The notes beneath the pieces are model-generated. The model ran no database searches. It saw only the letters and a list, made by a program, of their open reading frames with translations, and was not told where the DNA came from. Source: Aestuariibacter sp. (lineage in GTDB: Bacteria; Pseudomonadota; Gammaproteobacteria; Enterobacterales; Alteromonadaceae). From it: DNA of 64,000 bases. Numbering within the stretch: the first letter of the stretch is position 1; each line of letters opens with the position of its first letter. Positions 27,495-37,471 of this stretch are shown here, in pieces. Location: assembly GCA_017794925.1 (NCBI GenBank), contig CP051238.1, forward strand, positions 1,451,916-1,515,915. Reading direction: 5' to 3'. Made by a program: the position numbers and the translations under genes.

Positions 27495-29819
27495 ATGATA
27501 TTGCGATGTACAGGCTGGCTGTTGCTGGCTGCGATGTGCCTGAATCCGGCACTTGCCAACGACGTGTTGATCAGTGAATCTGAACAGCAACCCGTTACCC
27601 ATATTCCGTTTTTAGAAGGGACGGTGACGATTGATGGCAACCTGAATGAAGCTCAGTGGCAACATGCCAAAGTCATTACTCTGGACTATGTGACCCGCCC
27701 TTACAACAACACCATTCCTCCTGTGTCTACGCAGGTCAAACTCTTTGAAGACGGCGAAACACTGCACGTTGCCTTTATTGCTGAGGATCCCGACCCGGAG
27801 CAGATTCGCGCGTTCTTCCGTGATCGCGATAAAGTCTGGAGCGACGACCTGGTCGGCATAAAACTCGATACCTTTAATAACGGCAGACTGGCGTACCAGT
27901 TCTTTATTAACCCCCTGGGTGTGCAAGCCGACGCCATTCAAAACGAAATGACCGGGAACGAAAGCGACAGTTGGAATGCCATTTGGGAGTCTGCCGGTGT
28001 CATAAACGACAACGGCTATGTTGTGGAAGTGGCTATTCCTCTGCGCATTATGAATTTTGAAGAAGGCGAACGCACTAAATTATGGGGGGCTGAATTTATT
28101 CGCTTTTACCCGCGTGAAGAACGTTTGAGAATTGCCAATATTCCGTGGGACCGCAATGATGCCTGCTCGCTTTGCCAACTCAGTGACGTAAAAGGCTTCG
28201 AGCAAGCTACGCAGGGTAAAAACCTAGCGTTGGTGCCAACATTGGTGCTGGGAAAAGGGCGCAGTCGGGATCCCTTTTCGTCGAATCAGTGGAACGACAT
28301 TGAAGTCGTCGAACCGGGGCTGGATATTAAATGGGGTATTACGCCTGAAATGTCGTTGCAGGCAACGCTAAATCCCGATTTTTCGCAGGTCGAAGCTGAC
28401 GATGCGCAGGTGAGTATCAACAATACTTTTGCCTTGTTCTTTGCCGAACGCCGCCCGTTTTTTGTGGAAAACGCCGATTACTTTTCATCAAACCAACGCC
28501 TGGTGTATACCCGTAATATTGGATCTCCGGATTACGGCTTAAAACTTACCGGCCAGAAAGAACGGCATACGTTCGGTGTGTTTATGGCCGATGATGCTAA
28601 CACCACGTTTATCGTGCCGGGGAATCTGGGCTCGGGTGTGGCCGTGTTAGAAGAGGAGTCGCTAAACGGCGCACTCCGTTATCGTTTCGACTACGACAAT
28701 GATTTATCCATTGGTTCGGTGACGACGTTCAGGCAAGCCGGTGATTATCATAACTTTGTGAATGGACTGGATGTAAAATACCGGCTCACTCAGCAGGATA
28801 CAGTGCGGGCACAATACGTGGTATCAAACACCCAGTATCCGGAAGATTTGTACCTCAATTTCTGCGGCAATGATTGCGCCTCTAAAGACGATTTGTCTGA
28901 AACGGTGCTACGTACCCGCCAGGTTGACGCGTTTAATGGCACTGCATGGCGGGTTAATTATCGCCATGAAGAGCAGGATTGGTTCTTACGCGCTGACCAC
29001 TACGAAAACGACGCTGGCTTTCGCGCTGATCTGGGATTTGAAACCAAGGCCGATTTTCACAAGTCCGTGGTGGGCGGTGGCTATAACTTCTGGAACGAAG
29101 GCAGCTGGTGGAACCGTATCCAGCTTAAGGGAGACTGGGATATTACCCATAACGACAATGGTGAGCTTATTGAGCGTGAGGTGGAAGGCTCTTTTAATAT
29201 TCGCGGAAGATGGCAGTCGTATCTGGAATTAGGTGCAGTAAAACGCGAAAGAGTGGGGCTGCGTCGTGATCCGTCTACACTGGCAGTAACCGGCAACACC
29301 GACAGATTCGAAGAGCAGTCATTCAGTATTTATGCGGAAACACGACCTAACCCGACGTTATTTCTCAGTACATTTGCCCGTAAAGGCGACCAGATCGACT
29401 TTGCCAATAATCGATTGGGCGATCAACTCTTTGTAGAATCCATGGTTGATGTGAATCTTGGCAAGCACACCCAGCTTCGTTTCACCCAGCTATACAGCAA
29501 CCTGGATGTGGCAGGCGCTACGCTATTTACCGCACGTATTTCTGATTTGCGTCTGACCTATCAATTGGATACCCGTCAGTTTGTCAGGCTAATTGGCATT
29601 TACAATAATACTCACCGCAACCAGAGTAACTATACCTTTGATGTTGTACCTGTTACCCGCACCTTGGGTGGTCAATTGCTGTATTCCTACAAGCTAAATC
29701 CGCTCACACGCTTTTTCGTGGGCGTTTCCAGCGCAGCTATTGAGGAAAATCCGCTAACCGGACTAACAACCACTGATAAGTCGTTGTTCATGAAGTTTAG
29801 CTACGCCTGGCTTTACTAA
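27495..29819 (+). CDS. CBM9-like / DUF5916 outer-membrane protein
   Basis: A 774-residue exported protein with signal peptide MILRCTGWLLLAAMCLNPALA. An N-terminal carbohydrate-binding family 9-like domain follows (PFLEGTVTIDGNLNEAQWQHAKVI to about 260, with DEWSDD-like VWSDDLVGIKLDTFNNGRLAYQFFINPLG). A long DUF5916 beta-barrel region (LNPDFSQVEADDAQVSINNTFALFFAERRPFFVENADYF) runs to an aromatic C-terminus (SYAWLY). I chose ATG 27495 because the signal peptide begins there; the open frame extends further upstream without sense. It follows the halogenase gene and may take part in sugar or peptide handling at the outer membrane. Its role is unproven. Confidence 0.85.
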   Translation: MILRCTGWLLLAAMCLNPALANDVLISESEQQPVTHIPFLEGTVTIDGNLNEAQWQHAKVITLDYVTRPYNNTIPPVSTQVKLFEDGETLHVAFIAEDPDPEQIRAFFRDRDKVWSDDLVGIKLDTFNNGRLAYQFFINPLGVQADAIQNEMTGNESDSWNAIWESAGVINDNGYVVEVAIPLRIMNFEEGERTKLWGAEFIRFYPREERLRIANIPWDRNDACSLCQLSDVKGFEQATQGKNLALVPTLVLGKGRSRDPFSSNQWNDIEVVEPGLDIKWGITPEMSLQATLNPDFSQVEADDAQVSINNTFALFFAERRPFFVENADYFSSNQRLVYTRNIGSPDYGLKLTGQKERHTFGVFMADDANTTFIVPGNLGSGVAVLEEESLNGALRYRFDYDNDLSIGSVTTFRQAGDYHNFVNGLDVKYRLTQQDTVRAQYVVSNTQYPEDLYLNFCGNDCASKDDLSETVLRTRQVDAFNGTAWRVNYRHEEQDWFLRADHYENDAGFRADLGFETKADFHKSVVGGGYNFWNEGSWWNRIQLKGDWDITHNDNGELIEREVEGSFNIRGRWQSYLELGAVKRERVGLRRDPSTLAVTGNTDRFEEQSFSIYAETRPNPTLFLSTFARKGDQIDFANNRLGDQLFVESMVDVNLGKHTQLRFTQLYSNLDVAGATLFTARISDLRLTYQLDTRQFVRLIGIYNNTHRNQSNYTFDVVPVTRTLGGQLLYSYKLNPLTRFFVGVSSAAIEENPLTGLTTTDKSLFMKFSYAWLY

Positions 29820-29839
29820 GCGTTATTCGATTGGAAAAG

Positions 29840-29877
29840 AAGCGGCCAAAGACCTCGCGCTGGTGAGGAGGCCGCTT
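29840..29877. terminator. Shared terminator hairpin
   Basis: AAGCGGCC (29840-29847) pairs with GGCCGCTT (29870-29877), with an inner CCTC/GAGG (29853-29856, 29865-29868). It sits between convergent genes and overlaps the cupin stop codon. Confidence 0.65.
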
Positions 29878-30334
29878 ATAGAAACTTGCTTAAATGCGGG
29901 TGCGCCAGTTCAATCCATTGACGTACCGACGGTTCGTCAATAAAACTAAAATCAGCAAAATCAAACCCGGGTGCAACGGAACAGCCGACTAATGAATATT
30001 CGCCAGTCGTTTCTGCTGCCTGAAAATGCCCGCCAGGAACAATAGCGGCCATTTCATTATCCTCGCCACCTATGCGCCTTTCATGTAATTGCTGTTGGTG
30101 CAATTGATACAGCGTGAGCGGTGCGCCACCATAATGGTTCCAGATCTCGTCGTGTAATACACGATGAAATCGGCTGACTTGCCCTTTTAACAACAAAAAA
30201 TAAATGTGTGTCACCGCCGGACGGGATAACCCGTGTTTTGGCGATCGTACTTCAGTTGTTGAACGATAAATTTGCCTGTAAAACCCACCCTCCGGGTGCG
30301 GTTCCAGCCTCAGTTTCTCAACGAGAGGGTGCAT
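29876..30334 (-). CDS. DUF985 cupin family protein
   Basis: This 152-residue protein has the DUF985 (RmlC-like cupin) pattern: MHPLVEKLRLEPHPEGGFYRQIYRS, THIYFLLLKGQVSRFHRVLHDEIWNHYGGAPLTLYQL, GHFQAAETTGEYSLVGCSVAPGFDFADFSF. Conserved His/Glu residues suggest a small-molecule or metal site, but the family has no settled activity. I trimmed the start to 30334: GGAG lies seven bases upstream and the family begins with the L-x-P-H-P-E-G-G region. The extra 18 residues of the longer frame are not conserved. Confidence 0.8.
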   Translation of the reverse strand: MHPLVEKLRLEPHPEGGFYRQIYRSTTEVRSPKHGLSRPAVTHIYFLLLKGQVSRFHRVLHDEIWNHYGGAPLTLYQLHQQQLHERRIGGEDNEMAAIVPGGHFQAAETTGEYSLVGCSVAPGFDFADFSFIDEPSVRQWIELAHPHLSKFL

Positions 30335-30693
30335 GTTTAACTCCGCCTTATGGCTAATCGGTGAGATTAGCTGGTGCAAAACTGCCACAGTTAAGCGCCG
30401 TTGCTCCGCACTGACGTCTTTTTATTCTATGCACAGAATACCGAAGCGTGTTACGGAATGCACGATATTTATTAACATTTCATTAATCATACAATGGCAT
30501 CTATTTTCGTAAATGCCTGAACGCTTACCTGACCAAAAGTGAACTTTTTTCCCTGGTCACTACGTAGCAATACAGTGAAATTTCATTCATTCACGCCTTT
30601 TTGCACTCTGTGGCTAACTGGAAATCACAGACAGGACCGGAATAGTTGGAAGCGGTCTGCATCTTGCGCGTGCTAATAAAAGGATGCGGCAAC
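30335..30693. other. Intergenic region upstream of acnA
   Basis: This stretch separates the divergent cupin and acnA genes and must hold both promoters. The only structure seen is TATTCT-ATGCAC-AGAATA at 30423-30440. The rest is AT-rich with no supported gene. Confidence 0.4.
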
Positions 30694-33408
30694 ATGACAC
30701 AGTACCAATCGTTTTCACCTGTAACGGTGGACGACAATACATACAGTGCGGTTAATTTTGACAAAATAGCAAACCAATACGATTTATCGCGACTGCCTTT
30801 CTGTATAAAGATCCTGTTAGAAAACCTGCTTCGCCACGAGGACAGTGAGTTTGTATCAGCCGAAGATATCGAAACGGTTGCAGCCTGGCAGACAGAACAG
30901 CCCGTAGAGCACGAGATTGCCTTTGTGCCGGCGAGGGTGATTCTACAGGACTTCACAGGTGTACCTGCTATCGTCGACCTTGCTGCGATGCGTGACGCAG
31001 TAAACCGCCTTGGAGGCGATGCCCAGGCTATCAACCCGCTTAACCCGGTTGAACTGGTGATTGACCACTCTGTCATGGTGGACCACTTCGCCAACGCAGA
31101 CGCACTTGAAAACAACACCGCCATTGAAGTACAGCGCAATAAAGAACGGTATCAGTTTCTGAAATGGGGGCAATCCTCATTCGATAATTTTAAAGTTGTC
31201 CCGCCAGGCAGAGGCATTGTGCATCAGGTCAATCTGGAATATTTGGCGCGCTGTGTGTTTTCGGCCAAGCAAGGTGAGGAAACGTTACTTTACCCCGACA
31301 CGCTGGTGGGTACCGATTCTCACACTACCATGATTAATGGTTTAGGCGTGCTCGGCTGGGGTGTCGGTGGTATTGAAGCTGAAGCGGCTATGTTAGGGCA
31401 ACCCGTGACGATGCTACTACCGGAGGTGGTGGGTTTCAGGTTAACGGGCAGTCTGGCTCCCGGCGTCACTGCCACTGATATGGTACTCACCATCACCGAA
31501 CAGCTTCGCAAGCAAGGTGTAGTAGGAAAGTTTGTTGAGTTCTATGGCCCCGGTCTATCGTCACTGACGACCGCTGACCGGGCTACCATCGCGAACATGG
31601 CCCCGGAGTATGGTGCGACATGCGGTATCTTCCCTCTGGATCAGGTTGCACTGAACTACCTTGAATTAACTGGTCGCGATGAACAACAAATCAAGCTGGT
31701 AGAGGCGTATGCCAAGCATGCAGGCCTATGGCATGACGATACCAGTAAAGAGGCGACATATCATGAAACACTTGAGCTTGACCTTGGTGATGTGGTGTCT
31801 TCCGTGGCTGGACCTAAGCGTCCACAGGACCGCATTGCATTAACCGAAGCGGCGAGTGCCTACGAAAGCTGGCTATCTGAGCAAATTGACATTGCTGATG
31901 TAACTCAGGCCAATGAGTTTGTGGCTGAGGGGGGCACTGCGCCCGTGGTTGATGAAGAGCATGCGTCCTATGTCGAATTCGGCGGTGAAGCGTTTAATCT
32001 CGAAGATGGCGCGGTTGTTATTGCAGCCATTACCAGTTGTACAAATACGTCGAACCCGTCCGTGCTTATTGGCGCAGGGTTGCTGGCTAAAAAGGCCAGT
32101 GAGCTTGGGTTAACGCGCAAGCCTTGGGTGAAAACATCGCTGGCTCCAGGTTCACAGGTTGTTACTCAATATTTAGAAGATGCCGGTTTAATGCCGTACC
32201 TCAATGACCTCGGCTTTAATTTGGTGGGGTATGGTTGCACGACCTGTATTGGTAACTCAGGCCCATTACCTGAGCCCATCGAAAAAGCGATTCAGGGGGC
32301 AAAGCTTTCAGTGACATCGGTACTGTCCGGGAACCGTAACTTTGAAGGGCGTATTCACCCCGAAGTTGCTGCGAACTACCTGGCGTCTCCGCCGTTGGTG
32401 GTTGCGTACGCATTGGCGGGGAATATGAAAATCGATATTACCCGTGAGCCATTGGGACAGGATAAAGCAGGTAATCCGGTGTATCTGAAAGACTTGTGGC
32501 CAGACAACGAGGAAATCGCTGATTATATTAGCCAGCACGTCTCAGGCGAGATCTTTAAAGCTAAATACGCTGACGTATTTACTGGCAGCAGTGTGTGGAC
32601 TGATTTGGAAACCAGTGATACTGCGGTATACGACTGGCCTGACTCTACCTACATTAAACATCCGCCATTTTTTGAAACAATGGCAGCTGAACCTGATGAC
32701 GTCGGCGAGATCAATGCTGCCCGTTGTCTGGTTAAAGTGGGTGACTCTATCACTACCGACCATATTTCCCCTGCAGGTTCTATTGCGCCGGATAGTCCGG
32801 CAGGCAAATACCTGCAATCACTCAATGTGAGCCCGGCAGACTTCAACTCTTATGGTTCCCGCCGGGGTAACCACGAAGTCATGATGCGAGGTACATTCGC
32901 TAATGTGCGTTTAAAGAACCAGTTAGCGCCAGGTACCACAGGCAGTGCCACAACACACTATCCTTCGGGTGAAGCCATGTCGATTTACGATGCGGCAATG
33001 CGCTACAAAGAGGAAAGTATTCCGGCTATCGTTATTGGTGGTAAGGAATACGGTACAGGCTCAAGTCGTGACTGGGCTGCAAAAGGGCCCGCGCTTATGG
33101 GCGTGCGAGCCGTGATTGCTGAGAGTTTCGAGCGAATACACCGTTCAAACTTGATCGGCATGGGGATTTTACCGTTGCAGTTTAACGAGGGAGACAGCGC
33201 TGACTCGCTTAATATAAGCGGCAATGAAACGTTCTCTATTGCGCCGGTCAGTGCAGGCCAAAAGACGACGACTATGACGATCAGTGACGATGACGGTAAT
33301 CAGCGTGAGGTTGAGTTGAAGGTGCGAATTGATACCGGCAATGAGTTTACCTACTATCAGCACGGCGGCATATTACACTACGTAATCAGGCGTTTTTTAA
33401 CCGAATAA
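30694..33408 (+). CDS. acnA: Aconitate hydratase A
   Basis: AcnA interconverts citrate and isocitrate in the TCA cycle with a [4Fe-4S] cluster. The 904-residue cytoplasmic protein has the cluster cysteines C449 ([10 protein letters not shown]), C515 and C518 ([12 protein letters not shown]), the substrate motif [24 protein letters not shown], and the swivelling domain with [18 protein letters not shown] and [15 protein letters not shown]. It is of the AcnA/IRP type, not AcnB. ATG 30694 is chosen with AAAGGA upstream. It is a single gene here. Confidence 0.97.
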   Translation: MTQYQSFSPVTVDDNTYSAVNFDKIANQYDLSRLPFCIKILLENLLRHEDSEFVSAEDIETVAAWQTEQPVEHEIAFVPARVILQDFTGVPAIVDLAAMRDAVNRLGGDAQAINPLNPVELVIDHSVMVDHFANADALENNTAIEVQRNKERYQFLKWGQSSFDNFKVVPPGRGIVHQVNLEYLARCVFSAKQGEETLLYPDTLVGTDSHTTMINGLGVLGWGVGGIEAEAAMLGQPVTMLLPEVVGFRLTGSLAPGVTATDMVLTITEQLRKQGVVGKFVEFYGPGLSSLTTADRATIANMAPEYGATCGIFPLDQVALNYLELTGRDEQQIKLVEAYAKHAGLWHDDTSKEATYHETLELDLGDVVSSVAGPKRPQDRIALTEAASAYESWLSEQIDIADVTQANEFVAEGGTAPVVDEEHASYVEFGGEAFNLEDGAVVIAAITSCTNTSNPSVLIGAGLLAKKASELGLTRKPWVKTSLAPGSQVVTQYLEDAGLMPYLNDLGFNLVGYGCTTCIGNSGPLPEPIEKAIQGAKLSVTSVLSGNRNFEGRIHPEVAANYLASPPLVVAYALAGNMKIDITREPLGQDKAGNPVYLKDLWPDNEEIADYISQHVSGEIFKAKYADVFTGSSVWTDLETSDTAVYDWPDSTYIKHPPFFETMAAEPDDVGEINAARCLVKVGDSITTDHISPAGSIAPDSPAGKYLQSLNVSPADFNSYGSRRGNHEVMMRGTFANVRLKNQLAPGTTGSATTHYPSGEAMSIYDAAMRYKEESIPAIVIGGKEYGTGSSRDWAAKGPALMGVRAVIAESFERIHRSNLIGMGILPLQFNEGDSADSLNISGNETFSIAPVSAGQKTTTMTISDDDGNQREVELKVRIDTGNEFTYYQHGGILHYVIRRFLTE

Positions 33409-33549
33409 CCGGTGTATCTGCAGTGCCGTCAGGATTAAGCATGTCCTGTCGGCAATCCTGCTGGCATTGGCAAGACAACGCCTTTCGGGAAGCTGCAGTG
33501 TCTGCTAGATTGGCTTTTGAACCATAAAAAATACGCAAGGAAAGACGTT

Positions 33550-33945
33550 ATGAAATACCTTTTAGTAGCTTGTTTGCTAGCGATGATAGCTGCATGTTCG
33601 GTTACAACGGTTGCCCGGCCTGCACCAAGACCGTCACCCTCTGTCCCGGTAATGACTCCTGAGCCAACGCTGCTAAAGTACAAAAGCCCGGAATATCCCG
33701 ACGCAGCGATAACCAAAACATCTTCAAGCGTGATCTTGCAAAACGGTTGGGTGCTATTACAGTACAACGTTGATGAAAGTGGCAAGCCGGTAGAGATAAA
33801 AGTGGTAGATGCCAGTCCTAAAGGACTGTTTGAAGAGGTGTCGATTGAAGCGTTGAAAGGCTGGGAATATCAGCCACCTATGAAAGACGGTCGAAGACAG
33901 CCTATGTCCGGCTTACATAATGTGTTTACATTTAAAATGATGTAG
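33550..33945 (+). CDS. TonB C-terminal-like lipoprotein
   Basis: A 131-residue protein with a lipoprotein signal (lipobox MIAAC), a Pro-rich linker (ARPAPRPSPSVPVMTPEP) and a TonB C-terminal fold (KYKSPEYPDAAI, GWVLLQYNVDESGKPVEIKVVDASPKGLFEEVSIEALKGWEYQPPMKDGRRQP). It lacks the N-terminal membrane helix of true TonB, being lipid-anchored instead, so it is unlikely to contact ExbBD. ATG 33550 follows AAGGAAAG. The role is unknown; such small proteins may assist envelope processes. Confidence 0.8.
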   Translation: MKYLLVACLLAMIAACSVTTVARPAPRPSPSVPVMTPEPTLLKYKSPEYPDAAITKTSSSVILQNGWVLLQYNVDESGKPVEIKVVDASPKGLFEEVSIEALKGWEYQPPMKDGRRQPMSGLHNVFTFKMM

Positions 33946-33970
33946 GCATTTCCATCGTTAAGACCCAATA

Positions 33971-34000
33971 AAAAACCGACGGCACAGACCGTCGGTTTTT
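33971..34000. terminator. Strong bidirectional terminator
   Basis: AAAAACCGACGG (33971-33982) and CCGTCGGTTTTT (33989-34000) form a 12-bp stem with a 6-nt loop and T-tracts on both strands, between the convergent lipoprotein and TIM-barrel genes. Confidence 0.9.
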
Positions 34001-34015
34001 CATTTATCGCTGCAA

Positions 34016-34879
34016 TTATTTACTTTGTAGCTGGGTAACTGCCGAGAAGCCTTGACTAATAGTGCGAACCAGATCGTCTGTTTTATCGCGCTCTACGAAC
34101 TTGTGCTCGATACCCGCCAGTTCACCATTGGCAAAAATGGTTGCAAAATCGATCGTGCCTTTGCCTACATCAGCGAAGTCGCCATTAGCGGCTAAATCCT
34201 TAACATGCCACATCTTAAAGCGGCCAGGCTGGCGTTTGAACAATTCAACCGGATCGAAACCGGCTTTTACCGTCCAGTAAAGGTCCAGTTCCATTGCCAG
34301 CAAATCACTGTCGCAACGTTCCAGAATAAGATCGTAAGGCAGTTCGCCATCTAATTCCTGGAATTCGAAATCGTGGTTGTGGTAAGCCAACTGAATACCG
34401 CGCTGTTTACACTTCTCGCCCCATACGTTCATTTCATCGATCAGGCTGTAGTAATCCGCAATGCTCTTGCGGTCGTCAGGCATTAAATAAGGTACAACAA
34501 CGTATTTGTGACCCAGTGCTTCCGCAGCATCTAAATGTGAATCCAAATCGGCTCTGAGCAGGTGTGGCATGATGTGAGTCGATGGGCTGGTTAACCCGTT
34601 CGCCTTTAACATGTCTGCAAATTGCTGGGGCGTGTTGTCGTACAGCCCGGCCAGTTCTACTTCTTTGTAGCCTACTTCAGCAACTAACGCTAATGTTTCC
34701 GCAACGCTCTTTTCCATCATGCTACGCAAGGTGTACAGCTGAAGCCCAACTGGCTTTGCTGCTGCAGATGAAGGTGAGACGGTCGCTGCCGGTTTACAGG
34801 CTGCTGCACCCAGTAGGGCCCCCATACCGGTTGCACTGAGTTGCAAAAAACGGCGGCGATTTAGCGTTAGTTCAGACAT
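34016..34879 (-). CDS. Exported xylose-isomerase-like TIM-barrel lipoprotein
   Basis: A 287-residue protein with a twin-arginine signal (NRRRFLQLSATGMG) ending in a lipobox (GAAAC, Cys28), so it is exported folded and anchored. The mature part is a sugar phosphate isomerase/epimerase-like barrel: VGLQLYTLRSMMEKS, GYKEVELAGLYD, the metal/catalytic residues in LAYHNHDFEFQ, MELDLYWTVKAG and MWHVKDL, and IEHKFVERD. Proteins of this family include 3-keto-glycoside lyases (LgdB1-type) as well as isomerases. It sits 14 bases after the LacI gene and shares its transcript. A periplasmic role in glycoside cleavage is inferred. Confidence 0.87.
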   Translation of the reverse strand: MSELTLNRRRFLQLSATGMGALLGAAACKPAATVSPSSAAAKPVGLQLYTLRSMMEKSVAETLALVAEVGYKEVELAGLYDNTPQQFADMLKANGLTSPSTHIMPHLLRADLDSHLDAAEALGHKYVVVPYLMPDDRKSIADYYSLIDEMNVWGEKCKQRGIQLAYHNHDFEFQELDGELPYDLILERCDSDLLAMELDLYWTVKAGFDPVELFKRQPGRFKMWHVKDLAANGDFADVGKGTIDFATIFANGELAGIEHKFVERDKTDDLVRTISQGFSAVTQLQSK

Positions 34880-34893
34880 GGTTACGTTCCTTA

Positions 34894-35910
34894 TTATCGG
34901 TTTGCGTTATCTGGTGCGGGACCAGTGCTTTGTCGGGTGATCACTTCAAAAGGCAAAATCACCTTAATGGCGTGCTTGGTTTTACCGTTAAGCACATCGA
35001 TTAATAAATTGACGGCGGTTTCGCCAAATTCTTCTGCTGGCTGCGCAATGGTTGTCAGTGGCGGCTCGGCGTAGGCTGAAAATGCAATGTTGTCGAAGCC
35101 TGCAATAGAGATATCTTCTGGAATACATAAGCCGGTTTCGCGCACTTTACGCATGGCGCCCATTGCCATTTCGTCGTTTTCACAAAAAATAGCGGTGGGG
35201 CGTTCCGGTAAATCGAGTAACGTAGTCGCTGCCCGGTAGCCCGACGATAACGTAAAGTCACCGGCGCACAGCAGCGAATCATCGATACTGAGGCCGGCAG
35301 CTTTGAGGGCATCTTCGTATCCCGCTAAACGATCGCGGGTAAGCGGACTGGATTGCGGGCCTTTCACCATAGCAATGCGGCGATGTCCCAGAGAAATTAG
35401 GTGTTCGGTCATGGCTTTCGCCGCAGCGCGGTTGTCTAACGTTACTGTAGGGAAGCGAGCGCCATCGACGATTTCACAGGCGTTTACCATGGGAAGCAGT
35501 GCTTCAGACTGGAATTGGTCGGTGGCAAAAGGATTGAAAGCCCGAAGCTGGATCACGCCGTCGGCTTGTGAGGTGTCGACCAACTTCGCACAATTGCGCT
35601 CAATGTCGTCGTCGCCCATGGTATTCATTAGCAGGAGTGAGTAGCCCTGAGAAGCCGCGGCTTCCTGCATCCCTTTAATCACTCTGGCGAAGAAGACATT
35701 TGCCACAGTAGGCACCAGAGCGACTAATACCTGGGTTTTCCCGGAACGGAATTTAACCGCCATTAGGTTGGGTTTGTATCCGAGGTGATCAATGGCTTCC
35801 TGCACGCGGACGCGGGTTTTGGGAGAGACGCGATCAGGTTGCTGCAGGGTACGTGACACGGTTGCCACGGATACGCCCGCCATATCTGCCACTTCACGAA
35901 TCGTTGACAA
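34894..35910 (-). CDS. LacI-family transcriptional regulator
   Basis: The DNA-binding domain (STIREVADMAGVSVATVSRTLQQPDRVSPKTRVRVQEAIDHLGYKPNLMA) and sensor domain (LVALVPTVANVFFARVIKGMQEAA, GHRRIAMVKGPQSSPLTRDRLAGYEDALK, IFCENDEMAMGAMRKVRETG) are full length. I placed the start at TTG 35910, with GGGAG six bases upstream. The alternative ATG at 35955 adds 15 residues unlike LacI N-termini and overlaps an operator. It probably represses the keto-glycoside cluster on both sides. Confidence 0.85.
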   Translation of the reverse strand: MSTIREVADMAGVSVATVSRTLQQPDRVSPKTRVRVQEAIDHLGYKPNLMAVKFRSGKTQVLVALVPTVANVFFARVIKGMQEAAASQGYSLLLMNTMGDDDIERNCAKLVDTSQADGVIQLRAFNPFATDQFQSEALLPMVNACEIVDGARFPTVTLDNRAAAKAMTEHLISLGHRRIAMVKGPQSSPLTRDRLAGYEDALKAAGLSIDDSLLCAGDFTLSSGYRAATTLLDLPERPTAIFCENDEMAMGAMRKVRETGLCIPEDISIAGFDNIAFSAYAEPPLTTIAQPAEEFGETAVNLLIDVLNGKTKHAIKVILPFEVITRQSTGPAPDNANR

Positions 35911-35939
35911 CCTCTTCTCCCACTGCTGTTTATTGCTAA

Positions 35940-35955
35940 ATGTAACCGATAACAT
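35940..35955. promoter_or_regulatory. LacI-type operator 1
   Basis: ATGTTATCGGTTACAT (minus strand) is a 16-bp near-palindrome with the central CG pair usual for LacI-family operators. It lies 30 bases in front of the regulator's start and matches the second site in 14 of 16 positions. Confidence 0.7.
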
Positions 35956-36111
35956 CTTTTACTCTAATTGTTAAAAGATTGCAAAGACAAATTCCGTTAA
36001 TAACGGCTTTTCAGGCGTTTTTAACCGCAATCTATCGGTTCTTATTCGACTATTTGTTAAAAATTTAAGTAAATTAAGACTGGATCAGGCATGCGATCTT
36101 GATATACTCAA

Positions 36112-36127
36112 ATGTAATCCGTTACAT
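36112..36127. promoter_or_regulatory. LacI-type operator 2
   Basis: ATGTAATCCGTTACAT, extended by one further A/T pair on each side (arms AAATGTAA and TTACATTT, 36110-36129), lies 139 bases before the Gfo/Idh/MocA start. It sits 172 bp from operator 1, a spacing that permits looping. The remaining gap to 36265 is AT-rich and must hold the divergent promoters; I saw nothing else in it. Confidence 0.7.
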
Positions 36128-36265
36128 TTTTACAAAATTAACATCTTGGACACATGTGGTGTAAAGTAAATGGTTAACGTGAGTAGGGTTATTTCATGTA
36201 TTCAAAAGCCCGTTCACTCAACGCTTGCACACCTGTAGACGAGCCTGGCTAAGATAGGAGCAAAC

Positions 36266-37411
36266 ATGCAGAAAATTCGACTTGGTATGGTAGGCGGCGG
36301 TCAAGGCGCCTTCATTGGTGCGGTGCACCGAGCTGCAGCCGGGTTAGATGGGCAGTATGATTTGGTGGCTGGCGCGTTTAGCCGTAATCCTGAGAATAAT
36401 CTGGCAACAGCCAGCCAGCTATGCATTTCGGAAGATCGCGCGTACAGCAGTTGGGAAGCCCTCATCGAAGGCGAACAGCAACTGCCAGAAGATCAACGCG
36501 TACAGGCCATTGCGGTTGTTACCCCCAATCATTTACATGTACCGGTTACCAAAGCTGCTTTGAAAGCGGGTTTTAACGTGTTCTGTGAAAAGCCGCTGGC
36601 AATCAATTTAGAAGAAGCGCAATCCCTGGAATCGGTCTTGGCCGATTCCGGCGCGTTGTTAGGCTTAGCACATACCTACATTGGCTATCCGATGGTGTGG
36701 CAAGCCCGTCATCTGGTCGCTACTGGCGAGCTTGGCACGATTCGTAAAGTCTATGTGGAGTATCCGCAGGGCTGGTTAAGCAACAACCTGGAAGCCGATG
36801 ATAACAAGCAAGCCAGCTGGCGGACCGATCCAGCACAGTCCGGTGGCAGTGGTTGCATGGGCGATATTGGTACCCACGCTTTCAATATGGCTGAGTTTGT
36901 TAGTGACAGTAAAGTGACTCACCTGTGCGCTGATTTGAACACCCACATTCCTGGTCGTCGCCTCGATGACGACGGTGCCGCATTCCTGAAGTTTGACAAT
37001 AACGCTACGGGTGTACTCATTGCGACTCAGGTTGCAGCAGGCGAAGAAAATGGCCTGAAGATTCGCGTATACGGCGACAAAGGCGGTTTGGAGTGGTTCC
37101 AGATGCGTCCGGACTCACTGATTGTTCGCTCGCTTGATAAGCCTATGACCATTTTACGTGGTGGCCAGGGGCAGCCAGGATTATGTGAAGAAGCCCTAAA
37201 GCGCTGTCGTATTCCGGTGGGACACCCGGAAGGGTATCTGGAAGCCATGGGCAACCTGTACACCTTATTTGCGCAGGCAATCCGCAACGGTCAGCAAGGC
37301 GCAGCAGACGGTGTGCCGGGTCTGGCAGAAGGGTTACGCGGCATGGCCTTCATTGCCACCATGCTGGAAAGCCAAAACAGCGATCAAAAATGGACGGCCC
37401 TAACCCTTTAG
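36266..37411 (+). CDS. Gfo/Idh/MocA family sugar dehydrogenase
   Basis: A cytoplasmic NAD(P)-dependent oxidoreductase of 381 residues. The Rossmann motif is LGMVGGGQGAFIGAVHR, followed by AVVTPNHLHVPVTKAALKAGFNVFCEKPLAI, which holds the family EKP lysine. The C-terminal domain has GCMGDIGTHAFNMAEF, with the D-x-x-x-H catalytic pattern. Members act on C3 or other hydroxyls of glycosides or reduce keto sugars (LgdA, DgpA types). It opens the plus-strand operon behind operator 2. Likely jobs are oxidation of a glycoside or reduction of imported 3-keto-glucose; which one cannot be told. Confidence 0.9.
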   Translation: MQKIRLGMVGGGQGAFIGAVHRAAAGLDGQYDLVAGAFSRNPENNLATASQLCISEDRAYSSWEALIEGEQQLPEDQRVQAIAVVTPNHLHVPVTKAALKAGFNVFCEKPLAINLEEAQSLESVLADSGALLGLAHTYIGYPMVWQARHLVATGELGTIRKVYVEYPQGWLSNNLEADDNKQASWRTDPAQSGGSGCMGDIGTHAFNMAEFVSDSKVTHLCADLNTHIPGRRLDDDGAAFLKFDNNATGVLIATQVAAGEENGLKIRVYGDKGGLEWFQMRPDSLIVRSLDKPMTILRGGQGQPGLCEEALKRCRIPVGHPEGYLEAMGNLYTLFAQAIRNGQQGAADGVPGLAEGLRGMAFIATMLESQNSDQKWTALTL

Positions 37412-37471
37412 GTTCACGAGTGGGGCGCGAAGTGCGCGCCAGTAAAGAATATATAAGCAGGAGAGTAAACA

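Noticed and set aside
30591..31139. 182-residue minus-strand frame opposite acnA
   Set aside because: It is antisense to the well-supported acnA start region and is Ser/Thr-rich with no domain.
33430..33460. CAGGATT/AATCCTG inverted repeat after acnA as a terminator
   Set aside because: The stem is short with a 17-base loop and no T-tract; it may be chance.
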